DNA of 64,000 bases from Rhodobacter sp. (GCA_020250175.1 JADCEN010000007.1:44550-108549), one strand, 5' to 3'. Shown: positions 20,445 through 30,380, counted from the stretch's first letter. Numbers and translations are program-made. Notes: generated by a model from the letters alone, not told the origin.

Positions 20445-21320
20445 ATGCCCAAGGATTTCGACCACCGCAAGGCCCGCGCCGCAAGCTGGTTCCGGCAGTT
20501 GCGCGACCAGATCGTTGCTGCTTTCGAAGCGCTGGAGGACACACAGCAGTCCGGGCCGACGGCGGAACTGCCCGCCGGTCGGTTCGAGGCCAGCGAAACC
20601 GCCCGCGCCGATGGTGGCGGCGGATTGATGAGCGTGATGCGCGGCGGCCGGGTGTTCGAGAAGGTGGGCGTCAATGTCAGCGAAGTCTACGGCACATTGG
20701 GCGAGCGGGCGCAAAAGGCAATGGCGGCGCGCGGCGTGCCCGGCATGGCAGAGGATCCGCGTTTCTGGGCCAGTGGCATTTCCCTGGTTGCCCATATGCA
20801 GAACCCGCATGCCCCGGCGGTTCACATGAACACGCGCATGTTCTGGACACCGCATGCCTGGTGGTTCGGCGGCGGGTCCGACCTGAACCCCTGTCTGGAG
20901 GTGCCCGAGGATACGGCGCAGTTCCATGCCACGCTGAAGGCGGCCTGTGACGCGCATTCGCCGGACTATTACCAGAAATTCAAGGCCTGGGCGGACGAAT
21001 ACTTCTTCGTGCCGCACCGGGGACGCGCGCGCGGTGTGGGCGGCATCTTCTATGATGACCTGAACACGGGGGACTGGGAGGCGGATTTTGCCTTTACCCA
21101 AGCGGTGGGCCAGGCCTTTCTGCCGGCCTTCGTTCCGCTGGTCGAACGGCGCCGCAATCAGGCCTGGACCGGGGCCGACCGGGAAGCCCAGCTTCTTCAC
21201 CGCGGGCTTTATGCGGAATACAACCTGGTTTACGACCGTGGCACGAAGTTCGGGCTTGAGACGGGCCATGACGCCAATGCGGTGCTGATGAGCCTGCCCC
21301 CGGTGGCGAAATGGACCTGA
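20445..21320 (+). CDS. hemF: Oxygen-dependent coproporphyrinogen III oxidase (291 aa)
   Basis: Converts coproporphyrinogen III to protoporphyrinogen IX using O2 in haem synthesis, in the cytoplasm. Conserved segments: GGGLMSVMRGG, HMNTRMFWTP, WWFGGGSDLNPC, KAWADEYFFVPHRGRARGVG and LYAEYNLVYDRGTKFGL. Length is normal. The ATG at 20445 is preferred because GAGGG lies nine bases upstream; the ATG at 20436 is also in frame but GAGGG would directly abut it. Its last bases overlap the start of a truncated histidine-phosphatase gene. Confidence 0.95.
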   Translation: MPKDFDHRKARAASWFRQLRDQIVAAFEALEDTQQSGPTAELPAGRFEASETARADGGGGLMSVMRGGRVFEKVGVNVSEVYGTLGERAQKAMAARGVPGMAEDPRFWASGISLVAHMQNPHAPAVHMNTRMFWTPHAWWFGGGSDLNPCLEVPEDTAQFHATLKAACDAHSPDYYQKFKAWADEYFFVPHRGRARGVGGIFYDDLNTGDWEADFAFTQAVGQAFLPAFVPLVERRRNQAWTGADREAQLLHRGLYAEYNLVYDRGTKFGLETGHDANAVLMSLPPVAKWT

Positions 21321-21357
21321 CGCTGATCCGTCACGCATCCGCCGTCTGGCCGGCCGA

Positions 21358-21358
<1 letters not shown>
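21311..21358 (+). pseudogene. Truncated 5' end of a histidine phosphatase gene
   Basis: Starting from an ATG inside the last codons of hemF, in a different frame, the sequence reads MDLTLIRHASAVWPADQG. LTLIRHA is the N-terminal RHG/RHA phosphohistidine motif of the phosphoglycerate-mutase-like family. Homology stops at about 21358, where the convergent lactonase-like gene ends. This looks like a gene cut off by a rearrangement that brought in the neighbouring gene. Confidence 0.6.
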
Positions 21359-22251
<893 letters not shown>

Positions 22252-22641
22252 CTGTTCCCCTTTGCCTGGCCAAAGGCGATCCGGTCCTGCATCGCCCGTA
22301 ACCCGCCTGCCGCAGTATCGAAGGCTTGCCCCGCGCGCGCAAGGGACATGGTTCGGGCGATCAGCGGTTTCGCACCGATCAGACCCTGCTGCATCGGCGC
22401 AGACTTGGCCACGAAGCCTGTGTGACAGCGGAAAGCCCCTGGCCGTGATTGACGGCATCGGCAGGGTCATCCTGCGCGGGGTACCGCGCCCGGACATTGG
22501 TGACGGGTGCCGACAAGGCCCGTATCGGCGGCGTATGGCCGCGTCCGTGATCGTGGATGTGCGGGAATGACGCCGGAGAAAGGCCGCACAGGTGCCGACC
22601 AGGCCGCAGCTTGTCATCCGGGACAGCAGCAGCGGCAGCCT
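22252..22641. other. Gene-free stretch between lactonase-like gene and ScfR-type regulator
   Basis: About 390 bases between the lactonase-like start and the regulator stop. No frame resembles a known protein. It must contain the lactonase promoter and the regulator's 3' end; I see no strong stem-loop. Confidence 0.4.
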
Positions 22642-24048
22642 TCAGCTGTCATAGCGCGTGGCTCCGCGCCGTCTTTCATCAATCGGGCGGGACAGGATGG
22701 CCGCATGATGGGCGCGCTGGTCACAGGTGGCGCGCGGGCAGATCCGGCAGTTGATGCCGATGGGTGTCATCCGGGCCCCGCTGACGGTGAACTGTTCGGC
22801 ATATCCGATATCGCCGGCATGTTCGACAGCGCAGCCCATTGCCACGGCAAGCCGGTTGTCCTGGGCATGGCGCGCCGAAGTGGGCCTGTCAACGGTGCGG
22901 GACATGACGAAGTATTGCGACGAATCCGGCATTTCGACAAACTGCGGCACGATCCGGCCCGGCATGCGGAACGAGGTGTGGACATCAAGCCGCGGGCAGG
23001 CCCCGCCGTGTTCCGCCAGATGAAAGCCGGTTGAGTTGAACCGCTTTGTCACGTTCCCGGCCTTGTCGATGCGCAGGAAGAAGAAGGGCACGCCTTGCGC
23101 CCCTTCGCGCTGCAAGGTCGTGGCCCGGTGGCAGGCCTGTTCGAAACTGACGCCGAAGCGGGTGGCAAGATGATCGAAATCGTATTTCGAGGCCCGCGCT
23201 TCTTTCAGGAAAGGGCCATAGGGCATCAGTACCGCGGCGGCAAAGTAATTGGCCAACTCGACACGGCATCGGGCCAGCCCGCGCGTATCCGTAAGGCCGG
23301 AGCGGGCAAGCACAGTATCAAGCAGCGCGCGCTGTTCGATCAGACCGATGACATGGACCAGCTGGAAGACGCGGTTCGGGTAATCCAGCGCCTCGGACAG
23401 CAGAATTTCGCGGCGTGCCTCGTCATGGCGGCGCAGGGTGTTGGGCATATCGGCGACGGAAACCACACGGACGGCAATGCCCAGCCCCTCGCGCAGGCGG
23501 CGCTTGAGCAGGGAATAGACCTCGTCCGTTTCGATGGGGTCACTGCCCCAGAAGGCTTCGGCGGCATCCTCGATCTCGCGGAAGTGATTGCGGTGCCGCC
23601 GGAAGTAGCTGTGCACCGCAGATTCGGGCGAACTGGCAAGGATGGGTTCCGCGCCGGCAGCCGCGCCTGACAGCGCCAGAAGCTGATCCGTGGCGGATTG
23701 ATAGGCCCGATGCAGGGTCAGAAAGGCCGAAGCCAGGGTGGGGCTGTGAACAAGGGCCGCCCGGATCTGGGCAAGGTCGGGGCGGCCCGCATCGAAGATC
23801 GGGTCCTGGATGATGGCCCTGAGGTCGGCAAGCTGACCCGATCCGTCTTCGTCCGCGATGTCGCGCCAGTCAACCCCGTAAACATCGAACAGGCGCAGCA
23901 TCACCGGGACAGAGACAGAGCGTTCGTTGTTTTCCAGCAGGTTCACATAGGATGTGCTGATGCCAAGCGCGCGCGCCATGGCCCCTTGGGTTTCGCCACG
24001 TTCGGTACGAAGCCTGCGCAGATGAGGGCCGATGAACGTCTTTTGCAT
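22642..24048 (-). CDS. Short-chain fatty acyl-CoA regulator (ScfR) family transcription factor (468 aa)
   Basis: N-terminal XRE-type helix-turn-helix (LRRLRTERGETQGAMARALG, STSYVNLLENNERSVS), a middle IrrE/ImmA-like domain, and the family C-terminal domain ending with the cysteine cluster GINCRICPRATCDQRAHH. The family includes RamB, PccR and MccR, which sense acyl-CoA or related metabolites and control acetate/propionate genes. This copy lies divergent from the aminotransferase, malyl-CoA lyase and malate-CoA ligase genes across 149 bases containing TGTAAA-N8-TTTACA, so regulation of glyoxylate/malyl-CoA flux is a reasonable inference. The start is ATG 24048. Confidence 0.87.
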   Translation of the reverse strand: MQKTFIGPHLRRLRTERGETQGAMARALGISTSYVNLLENNERSVSVPVMLRLFDVYGVDWRDIADEDGSGQLADLRAIIQDPIFDAGRPDLAQIRAALVHSPTLASAFLTLHRAYQSATDQLLALSGAAAGAEPILASSPESAVHSYFRRHRNHFREIEDAAEAFWGSDPIETDEVYSLLKRRLREGLGIAVRVVSVADMPNTLRRHDEARREILLSEALDYPNRVFQLVHVIGLIEQRALLDTVLARSGLTDTRGLARCRVELANYFAAAVLMPYGPFLKEARASKYDFDHLATRFGVSFEQACHRATTLQREGAQGVPFFFLRIDKAGNVTKRFNSTGFHLAEHGGACPRLDVHTSFRMPGRIVPQFVEMPDSSQYFVMSRTVDRPTSARHAQDNRLAVAMGCAVEHAGDIGYAEQFTVSGARMTPIGINCRICPRATCDQRAHHAAILSRPIDERRRGATRYDS

Positions 24049-24098
24049 GGGCGCACCTGAAAGAACGTGGAGTTTATAGTATTACATAAAGTGAAAAA

Positions 24099-24118
24099 TG
24101 TAAACTCTCGCATTTACA
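24099..24118. promoter_or_regulatory. Inverted repeat TGTAAA-N8-TTTACA, probable regulator operator
   Basis: A perfect inverted repeat in an AT-rich block between the divergent ScfR-type gene and the aminotransferase operon. ScfR-family regulators are known to bind paired AT/GC palindromes such as TTTGCAAA. A second AT-rich segment, TTTATAG...CATAAA (24073-24090), lies beside it and could be a second half-operator or a -10 region. Confidence 0.55.
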
Positions 24119-24197
24119 GCAGGACGCGCATTGGTCTTGCGGGCAGCGCCGATGCTGGCATAGGGGGCTGCATCAGTGCAGCGTTGGGGAGGACAGC

Positions 24198-25400
24198 ATG
24201 CGGACCGGCACCAATCACCTTTTCATTCCCGGCCCGACCAATGTGCCAGAGCCGGTCCGGCAGGCCATGAACGTGCCGATGCAGGACATGCGCGCACCGG
24301 ATTTCGGTGATCTGACACTTGGCCTGTTCGCCGATCTGAAGCGCCTGTTCCGGACTGACTCTGGCCGGGTGATGATGTTTCCCGGCTCTGGCACCGCCGC
24401 CTGGGAAGCCGCGATCACCAACACCTTAAGCGCCGGCGACAGGGTGCTGATGTCACGCTTCGGCCAGTTTTCGCATCTTTGGGTGGAAATGGCCGAGCGT
24501 CTTGGCCTGAACGTGGAATGCATAGACGTGCCCTGGGGCGGCGGCGTGCCGGTACAGGACTATGCGCGCATTCTGGCGGCGGATACCGGGCATGAGATTC
24601 GCGCCGTCTTTGTGACGCACAACGAAACCGCAACAGGCGTGACATCCGACGTTGCGGCGGTGCGGCGGGTGATGGACGGCTGCGGTCACAACGCCTTGCT
24701 GTTTGTCGATGGCGTCAGCTCGATCGGCTCGGTCGATTTCCGGATGGATGACTGGCGTGTCGATCTGGCGGTGACCGGAAGCCAGAAGGGGCTGATGCTT
24801 CCCGCCGGGCTGGGCATTCTTGCGGTCAGCGAAAAGGCGATCGAGGCGTCAGGGACGGCAACGTCGCGCCGGGCCTATTTCGAATTCAAGGACATGCTGA
24901 CGCTGAACGAGACCGGCTATTTTCCCTACACCCCCCCGACGCAACTGTTCCATGGTCTGCGCAAGTCGCTGGACCGGATTTTTGCCGAAGGGCTGGACAG
25001 CGTGATTGACCGCCATCACCGGCTGGCCGAGGGCGTTCGGCGGGGGATCGAGGCCTGGGGCCTTGACCTGTGCGCGGAACATCCGTCGCTGCATTCGAAT
25101 ACCGTATCCGCGATCCGGGTGCCCGAAGGCGTCGATGCCCGCGAGGTGATCAGGATCGGTTATGCGCGCTACAATGCGTCCTTCGGATCGGGCCTGGCGC
25201 GGCTGGCCGGAAAGGTGTTCCGCATCGGTCATCTGGGGGATCTCAACGAAGGGATGTGCCTGACGGCCCTTTCGATTGCTGAAATGGCTCTGGTCGAGGC
25301 CGGGGCCAGGATCGACTTCGGATCGGGGGTGGGTGCGGCGCAAGGCTGGTACGCGAAATCCGCCATTGCATCGGACCCGCTGCGTCTGGCAGCAGAATAG
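24198..25400 (+). CDS. Class V glyoxylate aminotransferase (serine- or alanine-glyoxylate type, 400 aa)
   Basis: PLP enzyme of the AGXT/SgaA group: NHLFIPGPTNVPEPV at the N-terminus, MFPGSGTAAWEAA, FVTHNETATGV, and DLAVTGSQKGLMLPAG near residue 195 with the PLP Lys. It transfers an amino group to glyoxylate, forming glycine. In serine-cycle bacteria this enzyme yields hydroxypyruvate from serine, and its position before malyl-CoA lyase and malate-CoA ligase genes supports that. The related aspartate-glyoxylate enzyme BhcA is possible, but no other beta-hydroxyaspartate cycle genes are visible. It is first gene of a four-gene operon. Confidence 0.85.
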   Translation: MRTGTNHLFIPGPTNVPEPVRQAMNVPMQDMRAPDFGDLTLGLFADLKRLFRTDSGRVMMFPGSGTAAWEAAITNTLSAGDRVLMSRFGQFSHLWVEMAERLGLNVECIDVPWGGGVPVQDYARILAADTGHEIRAVFVTHNETATGVTSDVAAVRRVMDGCGHNALLFVDGVSSIGSVDFRMDDWRVDLAVTGSQKGLMLPAGLGILAVSEKAIEASGTATSRRAYFEFKDMLTLNETGYFPYTPPTQLFHGLRKSLDRIFAEGLDSVIDRHHRLAEGVRRGIEAWGLDLCAEHPSLHSNTVSAIRVPEGVDAREVIRIGYARYNASFGSGLARLAGKVFRIGHLGDLNEGMCLTALSIAEMALVEAGARIDFGSGVGAAQGWYAKSAIASDPLRLAAE

Positions 25401-25416
25401 CTTACAGGACAAGACC

Positions 25417-26358
25417 ATGAGCCATACCCTTTTCCCGCTGCGCCGTCAGAGGCTGCAGCGGTCAGAGCTTGCCGTGCCTGCCTCGAACCCGTCGATGATC
25501 GACAAGGCTGCCGACGGGCCTGCGGATTACGTCTTTCTGGACCTCGAAGATGCGGTTGCCCCGCCCGAGAAGGAACAGGCCCGCCGAAACGCCGTTCAGG
25601 CCCTGAACGACATCGACTGGGCCGCCAGGGGCAAGACTGTTTCCGTGCGGATCAACGGGCTTGATACGCATTACATGTACCGCGATGTCGTCGACATCAT
25701 GGAACAGGCCGGCAACCGTGTTCACACGCTACTGGTGCCGAAGGTGGGCGTGCGCGATGATCTTTACATGGTCGAGGCGATGGTCAACCAGATCGAGCAG
25801 GGCAAGGGATACAGCAGCCGCGTCGGGCTGGAAGCGCTGATCGAAACGGCGCTGGGCATGGCGAATGTGGAAAGCATCGCGCAGTTCGGCGGCCGGCTTG
25901 AGGCGCTGCATTTCGGTGTCGCCGATTACGCCGCCTCGATGCGGGCCCGCACGACAAACATCGGCGGCCTGAACCCGCATTACCCCGGCGACCAGTGGCA
26001 CGCCGCGATCAGCCGCATGGTCATCGCCTGCCGCGCCTACGGCCTGCGCGCCATTGACGGACCCTTTGGTGATTTCAGCGACCCCGAAGGTTACAGGGAT
26101 GGCGCGCGGCGTGCGGCGGCGCTGGGATGCGAAGGCAAGTGGGCGATCCACCCCAGCCAGGTTGCGCTGGCCAACGAGGTATTCTCGCCGCCCGAGTCCG
26201 AGGTGACCAAGGCCCGGCGGATAATCGAAGAACTGCGCAAGGCCGAAGCACAGGGCAAGGGGGCGGCGTCCCTGGACGGCAAGATGATCGATGCCGCGTC
26301 CGAGAAGATGGCCAACAACGTGCTGCTGCTGGCAGAGGCGATTGCCGCGCGCAGCTGA
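25417..26358 (+). CDS. L-malyl-CoA/beta-methylmalyl-CoA lyase (HpcH/HpaI family, 313 aa)
   Basis: CitE/HpcH-type aldolase: SELAVPASNPSMIDKAA, YVFLDLEDAVAPPEKEQAR, VSVRINGLDTHYMYRDV, LLVPKVGV, EALIETALGMANVE, ALHFGVADYAASM and KWAIHPSQVALAN. The Glu and Asp metal ligands lie in IETALG and in DYAASM. It reversibly splits malyl-CoA to glyoxylate and acetyl-CoA. It starts 16 bases after the aminotransferase and is followed by malate-CoA ligase genes, which make its substrate. This completes the glyoxylate/malyl-CoA segment of the serine cycle. Confidence 0.88.
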   Translation: MSHTLFPLRRQRLQRSELAVPASNPSMIDKAADGPADYVFLDLEDAVAPPEKEQARRNAVQALNDIDWAARGKTVSVRINGLDTHYMYRDVVDIMEQAGNRVHTLLVPKVGVRDDLYMVEAMVNQIEQGKGYSSRVGLEALIETALGMANVESIAQFGGRLEALHFGVADYAASMRARTTNIGGLNPHYPGDQWHAAISRMVIACRAYGLRAIDGPFGDFSDPEGYRDGARRAAALGCEGKWAIHPSQVALANEVFSPPESEVTKARRIIEELRKAEAQGKGAASLDGKMIDAASEKMANNVLLLAEAIAARS

Positions 26359-26362
26359 GCAT

Positions 26363-26383
26363 CGAATTTTCCGCGAAAATTCG
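26363..26383 (+). other. Intercistronic perfect stem-loop
   Basis: CGAATTTTC and GAAAATTCG form a nine-base-pair stem around the loop CGC, placed in the 51-base gap between the lyase and malate-CoA ligase genes. The stem is AT-rich and lacks a T-run, so it is less likely a terminator than an RNA stability or processing element. It would separate lyase and ligase expression levels. Confidence 0.55.
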
Positions 26384-26409
26384 TATCTCGACCGAAGAGG
26401 AGGTTCGGC

Positions 26410-27582
26410 ATGGATATTCACGAATACCAGGCGAAAGAGATTCTTGCGCGTTTTGGCGTGCCGGTGCCGCGTGGCGGGCTGGCCTACAGCCCGGAACAGG
26501 CGGGTTATCGCGCCCGCGAACTGGGCGGAAGCGCCTGGGTGGTGAAGGCGCAGATCCATTCCGGCGGTCGCGGTGCCGCAGGCGGCGTCAAGCTGTGCCG
26601 CAGCGAAGACGAGGTGCGGGAATTCGCCTCGACCCTGTTCGGGCGTCAGCTGGTGACAAAGCAGACCGATGCCAACGGCAAGGGCGTGTACCGCGTCTGG
26701 GTGGAAGGCGCGTCTGACATCGCGCAGGAACTGTATCTGGGCTTTGTGCTGGATCGCACGTCCGAGCGGATCATGATCGTGGCGTCTGCGCATGGCGGCA
26801 TGGAGATCGAGGACCTTGCCGCGACCGATCCCGCGTCGCTGCAGCGCATGACGATCGACCCCGCCGTCGGACTTTCGGAATTCCAGGCACGCGAGCTGGC
26901 CTTTGCGCTGGGCCTGAAGGCGGGCCAGGTGGCGCAGATGGTGACGATCCTGCGCGCCTGCTACCGCGCCTACCGCGATCTGGATGCCACCATGGTCGAG
27001 ATCAACCCGCTGGTCATCACCGGCACGGGCGAACTTGTGGCGCTGGATGCCAAGATGAGCTTTGACACCAATGCGCTGTTCCGCCGCCCGGAAATTCATG
27101 AACTGCGCGACCGCAGTCAGGAGGACCCGCGTGAATCGACGGCCGGCGATTATGGGCTGGCTTATGTCGGGCTGGAGGGCGACATCGGCTGCATCATCAA
27201 CGGGGCCGGGCTGGCCATGGCCACGATGGACATGATCAAGCTGGCGGGCGGCGAGCCTGCCAATTTTCTGGATATCGGCGGCGGGGCAAGCCCCGAGCGG
27301 GTGGTGCGGGCGTTCCGCACCGTTCTGGCGGACCGGAATGTCGCCGTGATTCTGGTCAACATCTTTGCCGGTATCAACCGCTGTGACTGGGTGGCCGAAG
27401 GGGTTGTGCAGGCCTACCGCGAGGTGGGCCTGACCCTGCCCGTGGTGGTGCGCCTGGCCGGCACCAATGTGGAAGAGGGCAAGCGGATTCTGGAAGGGTC
27501 CGGTCTGCCGCTGATCACGGCAGACACGCTGGCAGAAGCAGCCGACAAGGCCGTGGCTGCGCGTGCGAAACTTGCGGCCTGA
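26410..27582 (+). CDS. mtkA: Malate-CoA ligase (malate thiokinase) beta subunit (390 aa)
   Basis: ATP-grasp protein of the SucC family: [52 protein letters not shown], and [17 protein letters not shown]. It is assigned as malate-CoA ligase rather than succinyl-CoA synthetase because it is encoded directly behind malyl-CoA lyase; sequence alone would allow either. It forms the ligase with the product of the next gene, 12 bases downstream. The ribosome-binding site GAGGAGG is strong. Confidence 0.85.
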   Translation: MDIHEYQAKEILARFGVPVPRGGLAYSPEQAGYRARELGGSAWVVKAQIHSGGRGAAGGVKLCRSEDEVREFASTLFGRQLVTKQTDANGKGVYRVWVEGASDIAQELYLGFVLDRTSERIMIVASAHGGMEIEDLAATDPASLQRMTIDPAVGLSEFQARELAFALGLKAGQVAQMVTILRACYRAYRDLDATMVEINPLVITGTGELVALDAKMSFDTNALFRRPEIHELRDRSQEDPRESTAGDYGLAYVGLEGDIGCIINGAGLAMATMDMIKLAGGEPANFLDIGGGASPERVVRAFRTVLADRNVAVILVNIFAGINRCDWVAEGVVQAYREVGLTLPVVVRLAGTNVEEGKRILEGSGLPLITADTLAEAADKAVAARAKLAA

Positions 27583-27594
27583 GGAGGAGACAGC

Positions 27595-28491
27595 ATGGCA
27601 ATTCTGATTACGGACCGGACCCCGGTCATCGTTCAGGGCATTTCCGGGCGGATCGGCCAGTTCCACGCAGCGGATATGATTCGCTATGGCACCAATGTGG
27701 TGGGAGGTGTGACGCCCGGAAAGGGCGGATCGCGGGTATTGGACCGCCCCGTCTTCAACACCGTGCGGGAAGCGGTCGCGGCGACCGGTGCCGAGGCGAG
27801 CCTTGTCTTCGTGCCGCCGCCCTTCGCGGCGGATGCCATCATGGAAGCGGCGGATGCCGGAATCCGCACGGCGGTCTGCGTGACCGACGGCATTCCCAGC
27901 CAGGACATGATGAAGGTGAAGCGGTTTCTGCGCCGCTATCCGGAAGACCGCAAGATGCGCCTGGTCGGACCGAACTGCGCCGGGGTCATCAGCCCCGGTC
28001 AGGGATTTCTGGGGATCATGCCGCCGCATATCTACATGGCAGGCCGGGTCGGCATCGTGGGCCGGTCGGGCACGCTGGGATACGAGGCGGCCAGCCAGAT
28101 GAAGGCGCTGGGCATCGGGGTTTCGACCAGTGTCGGCATCGGCGGCGATCCGATCAACGGATCAAGCTTCAGGGATATCCTTGCGCTGTTCGCCGCAGAC
28201 CCGGATACCGATGCGGTCATGATGATCGGCGAAATCGGCGGCCCGCAGGAAGCCGAAGCGGCGGCCTGGGTGCGCGATCACATGACAAAACCCGTCGTGG
28301 CCTATATCGCGGGCCTGTCGGCGCCGAAGGGGCGCAAAATGGGGCATGCCGGGGCCATCATCTCGGCCTTCGGGGAAAGTGCGCAGGAAAAGGTGGAAAT
28401 CCTGAACGCGGCGGGAATAACGGTTGCCCCGAACCCGTCTGAAATGGGTCAGACGGTGGCGCGGGTTCTGGCATTGCGGGCGGCAGCGTAA
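27595..28491 (+). CDS. mtkB: Malate-CoA ligase alpha subunit (298 aa)
   Basis: SucD-family CoA-binding subunit: [63 protein letters not shown] and [12 protein letters not shown], where the last His is phosphorylated in the reaction. With the preceding beta subunit it couples malate to CoA with ATP or GTP hydrolysis. It is the last gene of the operon; no phosphoenolpyruvate carboxylase or hydroxypyruvate reductase gene follows here, so the rest of the serine cycle lies elsewhere or is absent. Confidence 0.87.
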   Translation: MAILITDRTPVIVQGISGRIGQFHAADMIRYGTNVVGGVTPGKGGSRVLDRPVFNTVREAVAATGAEASLVFVPPPFAADAIMEAADAGIRTAVCVTDGIPSQDMMKVKRFLRRYPEDRKMRLVGPNCAGVISPGQGFLGIMPPHIYMAGRVGIVGRSGTLGYEAASQMKALGIGVSTSVGIGGDPINGSSFRDILALFAADPDTDAVMMIGEIGGPQEAEAAAWVRDHMTKPVVAYIAGLSAPKGRKMGHAGAIISAFGESAQEKVEILNAAGITVAPNPSEMGQTVARVLALRAAA

Positions 28492-28643
28492 CCTTCTGTC
28501 TTTTATAAGAAATCTTCACCTGCGTCGGCGGAGCTCCGGCGTGGTGTGTTGCACGGGGGCTGGTCCCTGCGTGCGGACAGGCAGGGCATGGTTAAGGCTG
28601 TGCGGGCTATTGGGCGGAAAGACCCGACGCCCAAGGAGATGCC

Positions 28644-29045
28644 ATGGCCTTTCAGTTTTCGGTTGCCGCGCGGAATGCGGCGCTTGACGCGATCGAGGCC
28701 GCAAGCGGCCTTGCGCCCATATTGACGATCAGAACAGGGGCCGTTCCGGCAGATTGTGCGGCAGCCGACAGCGGCACGGTACTTGCCACGCTGACCTTGC
28801 CTTCGGACTGGCTGGGGCCGGCATCGGGCGGGGCAAAGACCCTGCTGGGCACCTGGCAGGATGCGGCAGTGGGTGCCCCCGGCATCGCCGCGCATTTCCG
28901 CATCAAGCAAGGGGCCGTTTGCCACCTTCAGGGTACGGTGACCGCAACAGGCGGCGGCGGCGACATGACGCTGGACAATGTTTCGATTGCCACGGGCCAG
29001 CAGGTGACCATCACCGCCTTCACGCTGACGGCAGGGGGTGCCTGA
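28644..29045 (+). CDS. Phage structural-type protein (133 aa)
   Basis: I recognise this as a type of small protein found among tail genes of Rhodobacterales phages and prophages, without a defined function. It starts AFQFSVAARNAALDAIEAASG and continues into an Ala/Gly/Thr-rich beta-type sequence with PILTIRTGAVPADCAAAD. It is first of six closely packed genes. An AAGGAG ribosome-binding site precedes the ATG. The 152 bases upstream, after mtkB, hold the probable promoter. Confidence 0.65.
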   Translation: MAFQFSVAARNAALDAIEAASGLAPILTIRTGAVPADCAAADSGTVLATLTLPSDWLGPASGGAKTLLGTWQDAAVGAPGIAAHFRIKQGAVCHLQGTVTATGGGGDMTLDNVSIATGQQVTITAFTLTAGGA

Positions 29046-29164
29046 TGCCGGAACCGGGCCAGCGCGCCTGCATGGTGCTGACAGATACGCCGCAGGTTCC
29101 GGCTGATACGCATGGGATGGATGCGGCAGGGATTGCCGACAGACTTGCACGGGGGGCAATCTGA
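29045..29164 (+). CDS. Small coupled ORF in phage cassette (39 aa)
   Basis: It begins and ends with TGATG overlaps, sharing its ATG with the previous stop and its TGA with the next start. This double coupling is the main evidence that it is translated. The product (MPEPGQRACMVL...) has no recognisable domain. Confidence 0.45.
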   Translation: MPEPGQRACMVLTDTPQVPADTHGMDAAGIADRLARGAI

Positions 29165-29583
29165 TGAGCGTCGCAAAATGGGCTACACCGTCAGCCCGCA
29201 GTGCCAACCTGGCCGGGACCGCGCTGAACAGCCTGGCGAACGGCAGCGAAAGCGCCTTTGTCGCCTATAACAACAGCAGCAATCTTGATCTTTACGCGGC
29301 GGTCACGGTCAAGCTGGGGTCGCTGAACGCCGTTGCGGGCGGGTCGGTCACGCTGCGCATCTATGCCGGTGACGGCACCGACACGCCAGATCGGGGGGCA
29401 GGTTCGTTCGACACCTACACCGAAGCCCTGACAACGGGGACTTCGGCGAAGGTTGTGGTGTTCCGCATGGTGCGGCTCTATCCGTTCCCCTGCCAGATCA
29501 CGGTTGTCAACAACGCCGGAAACAGCACAGCCGCAAGCGGCAACGAATTGTACGTCCGCCCCTTCAACGAGGATGTGACCTGA
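29164..29583 (+). CDS. Phage structural-type protein (139 aa)
   Basis: A beta-rich protein with AFVAYNNSSNLDLYAAVTVK, SVTLRIYAGDGTDTPDRG and CQITVVNNAGNSTAASGN. The composition (Asn, Thr, Gly, Val) and size resemble phage tail or decoration proteins. It is coupled to the 39-residue frame upstream and is separated from the next gene by one base. No enzymatic motif is seen. Confidence 0.6.
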   Translation: MSVAKWATPSARSANLAGTALNSLANGSESAFVAYNNSSNLDLYAAVTVKLGSLNAVAGGSVTLRIYAGDGTDTPDRGAGSFDTYTEALTTGTSAKVVVFRMVRLYPFPCQITVVNNAGNSTAASGNELYVRPFNEDVT

Positions 29584-29584
29584 C

Positions 29585-30379
29585 ATGCCGCGCGGGATAT
29601 CGCCCCTGGACGAGGCGCGGTTGCAGGGGCGGCTTTGGACGCCTGACTTATTGCCTGCACCCTTTCGCCCTAACCTTTGGCTCGACGCGATGGACCTGTC
29701 CACAATTACAGCAGGCACTGGCGTGAGCGGGTGGAGGGATAAGTCGGGGCGCGCAAACAATGCCGCGATGGCGACCACGGCAAACCAACCGACCTATCAG
29801 CCGACTGGTTTTCTGGGTGGGCCGACAATTCGCTTCAGTGGTGCGTCGCAGCGATTGCAGGTCGCCCATGCCGCTTCGCTGGACAGCACCGAATACTCCT
29901 TTTTCGGTGCGGTCATTGATGATGGCGTGTCTGGTTCCTTTCGGGCTTGGCTGGAAAAGTCGGTCAACAATTCACAGACGAGTCGCAAATACTGGCTCGG
30001 CGTTTCCAACGCCGACCAGTTCTGGGACATTTCCGAAAACGTAACTGTAACTTCTACCGGGACAGTCACCAAGGCGCCGCAGGTTGTGGCGGCGGTGAAG
30101 CCAACCACGCAAGCTGTCGGCCCGGCAAGGTTTTTCCAGAACGGCGTGCAGACTGCTTCAGATGCAACCTTTACCAACGTGACCGGCAACACGTCGGTGC
30201 TTTCAATCGGCGGCACGTTCTATCCCTGGAATGGGCGAGTTGCGGAAGTGATTTTCATTCCAGCCGCAGTGCCGGATTATGTGCGCTGGCTGATCGAGGG
30301 GTACTTGGCGTGGCGACGCGGAATGCGCCTTGCCGCCGCACACCCCTACCGCAACCGCCCGCCGCTGATCGGGGTCTGA
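29585..30379 (+). CDS. Phage tail/LamG-like lectin-domain protein (264 aa)
   Basis: The segment PNLWLDAMDLSTITAGTG followed by VSGWRDKSGRANNA is the typical entry into concanavalin A/LamG-like jelly-roll domains of phage tail and adhesion proteins. It continues with GPTIRFSGASQRLQV and ends in WLIEGYLAWRRGM, also common to this family. It probably binds a surface polysaccharide. Local codon use is visibly more AT-rich (TTA, ATT, ACA) than in neighbouring chromosomal genes, which supports foreign origin. Confidence 0.7.
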   Translation: MPRGISPLDEARLQGRLWTPDLLPAPFRPNLWLDAMDLSTITAGTGVSGWRDKSGRANNAAMATTANQPTYQPTGFLGGPTIRFSGASQRLQVAHAASLDSTEYSFFGAVIDDGVSGSFRAWLEKSVNNSQTSRKYWLGVSNADQFWDISENVTVTSTGTVTKAPQVVAAVKPTTQAVGPARFFQNGVQTASDATFTNVTGNTSVLSIGGTFYPWNGRVAEVIFIPAAVPDYVRWLIEGYLAWRRGMRLAAAHPYRNRPPLIGV

Positions 30380-30380
30380 G

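Noticed and set aside
25729..28029. 766-codon open frame opposite the malyl-CoA and malate-CoA ligase genes
   Set aside because: Covers parts of three conserved genes in antisense; composition is that of a shadow frame.
24198..28491. Beta-hydroxyaspartate cycle cluster
   Set aside because: The aminotransferase could belong to it, but dehydratase, aldolase and iminosuccinate reductase genes are missing, while malyl-CoA and malate-CoA ligase genes fit the serine cycle.
26410..28491. sucC-sucD (succinyl-CoA synthetase)
   Set aside because: The sequences alone would allow this, but adjacency to malyl-CoA lyase and a glyoxylate aminotransferase favours malate-CoA ligase.
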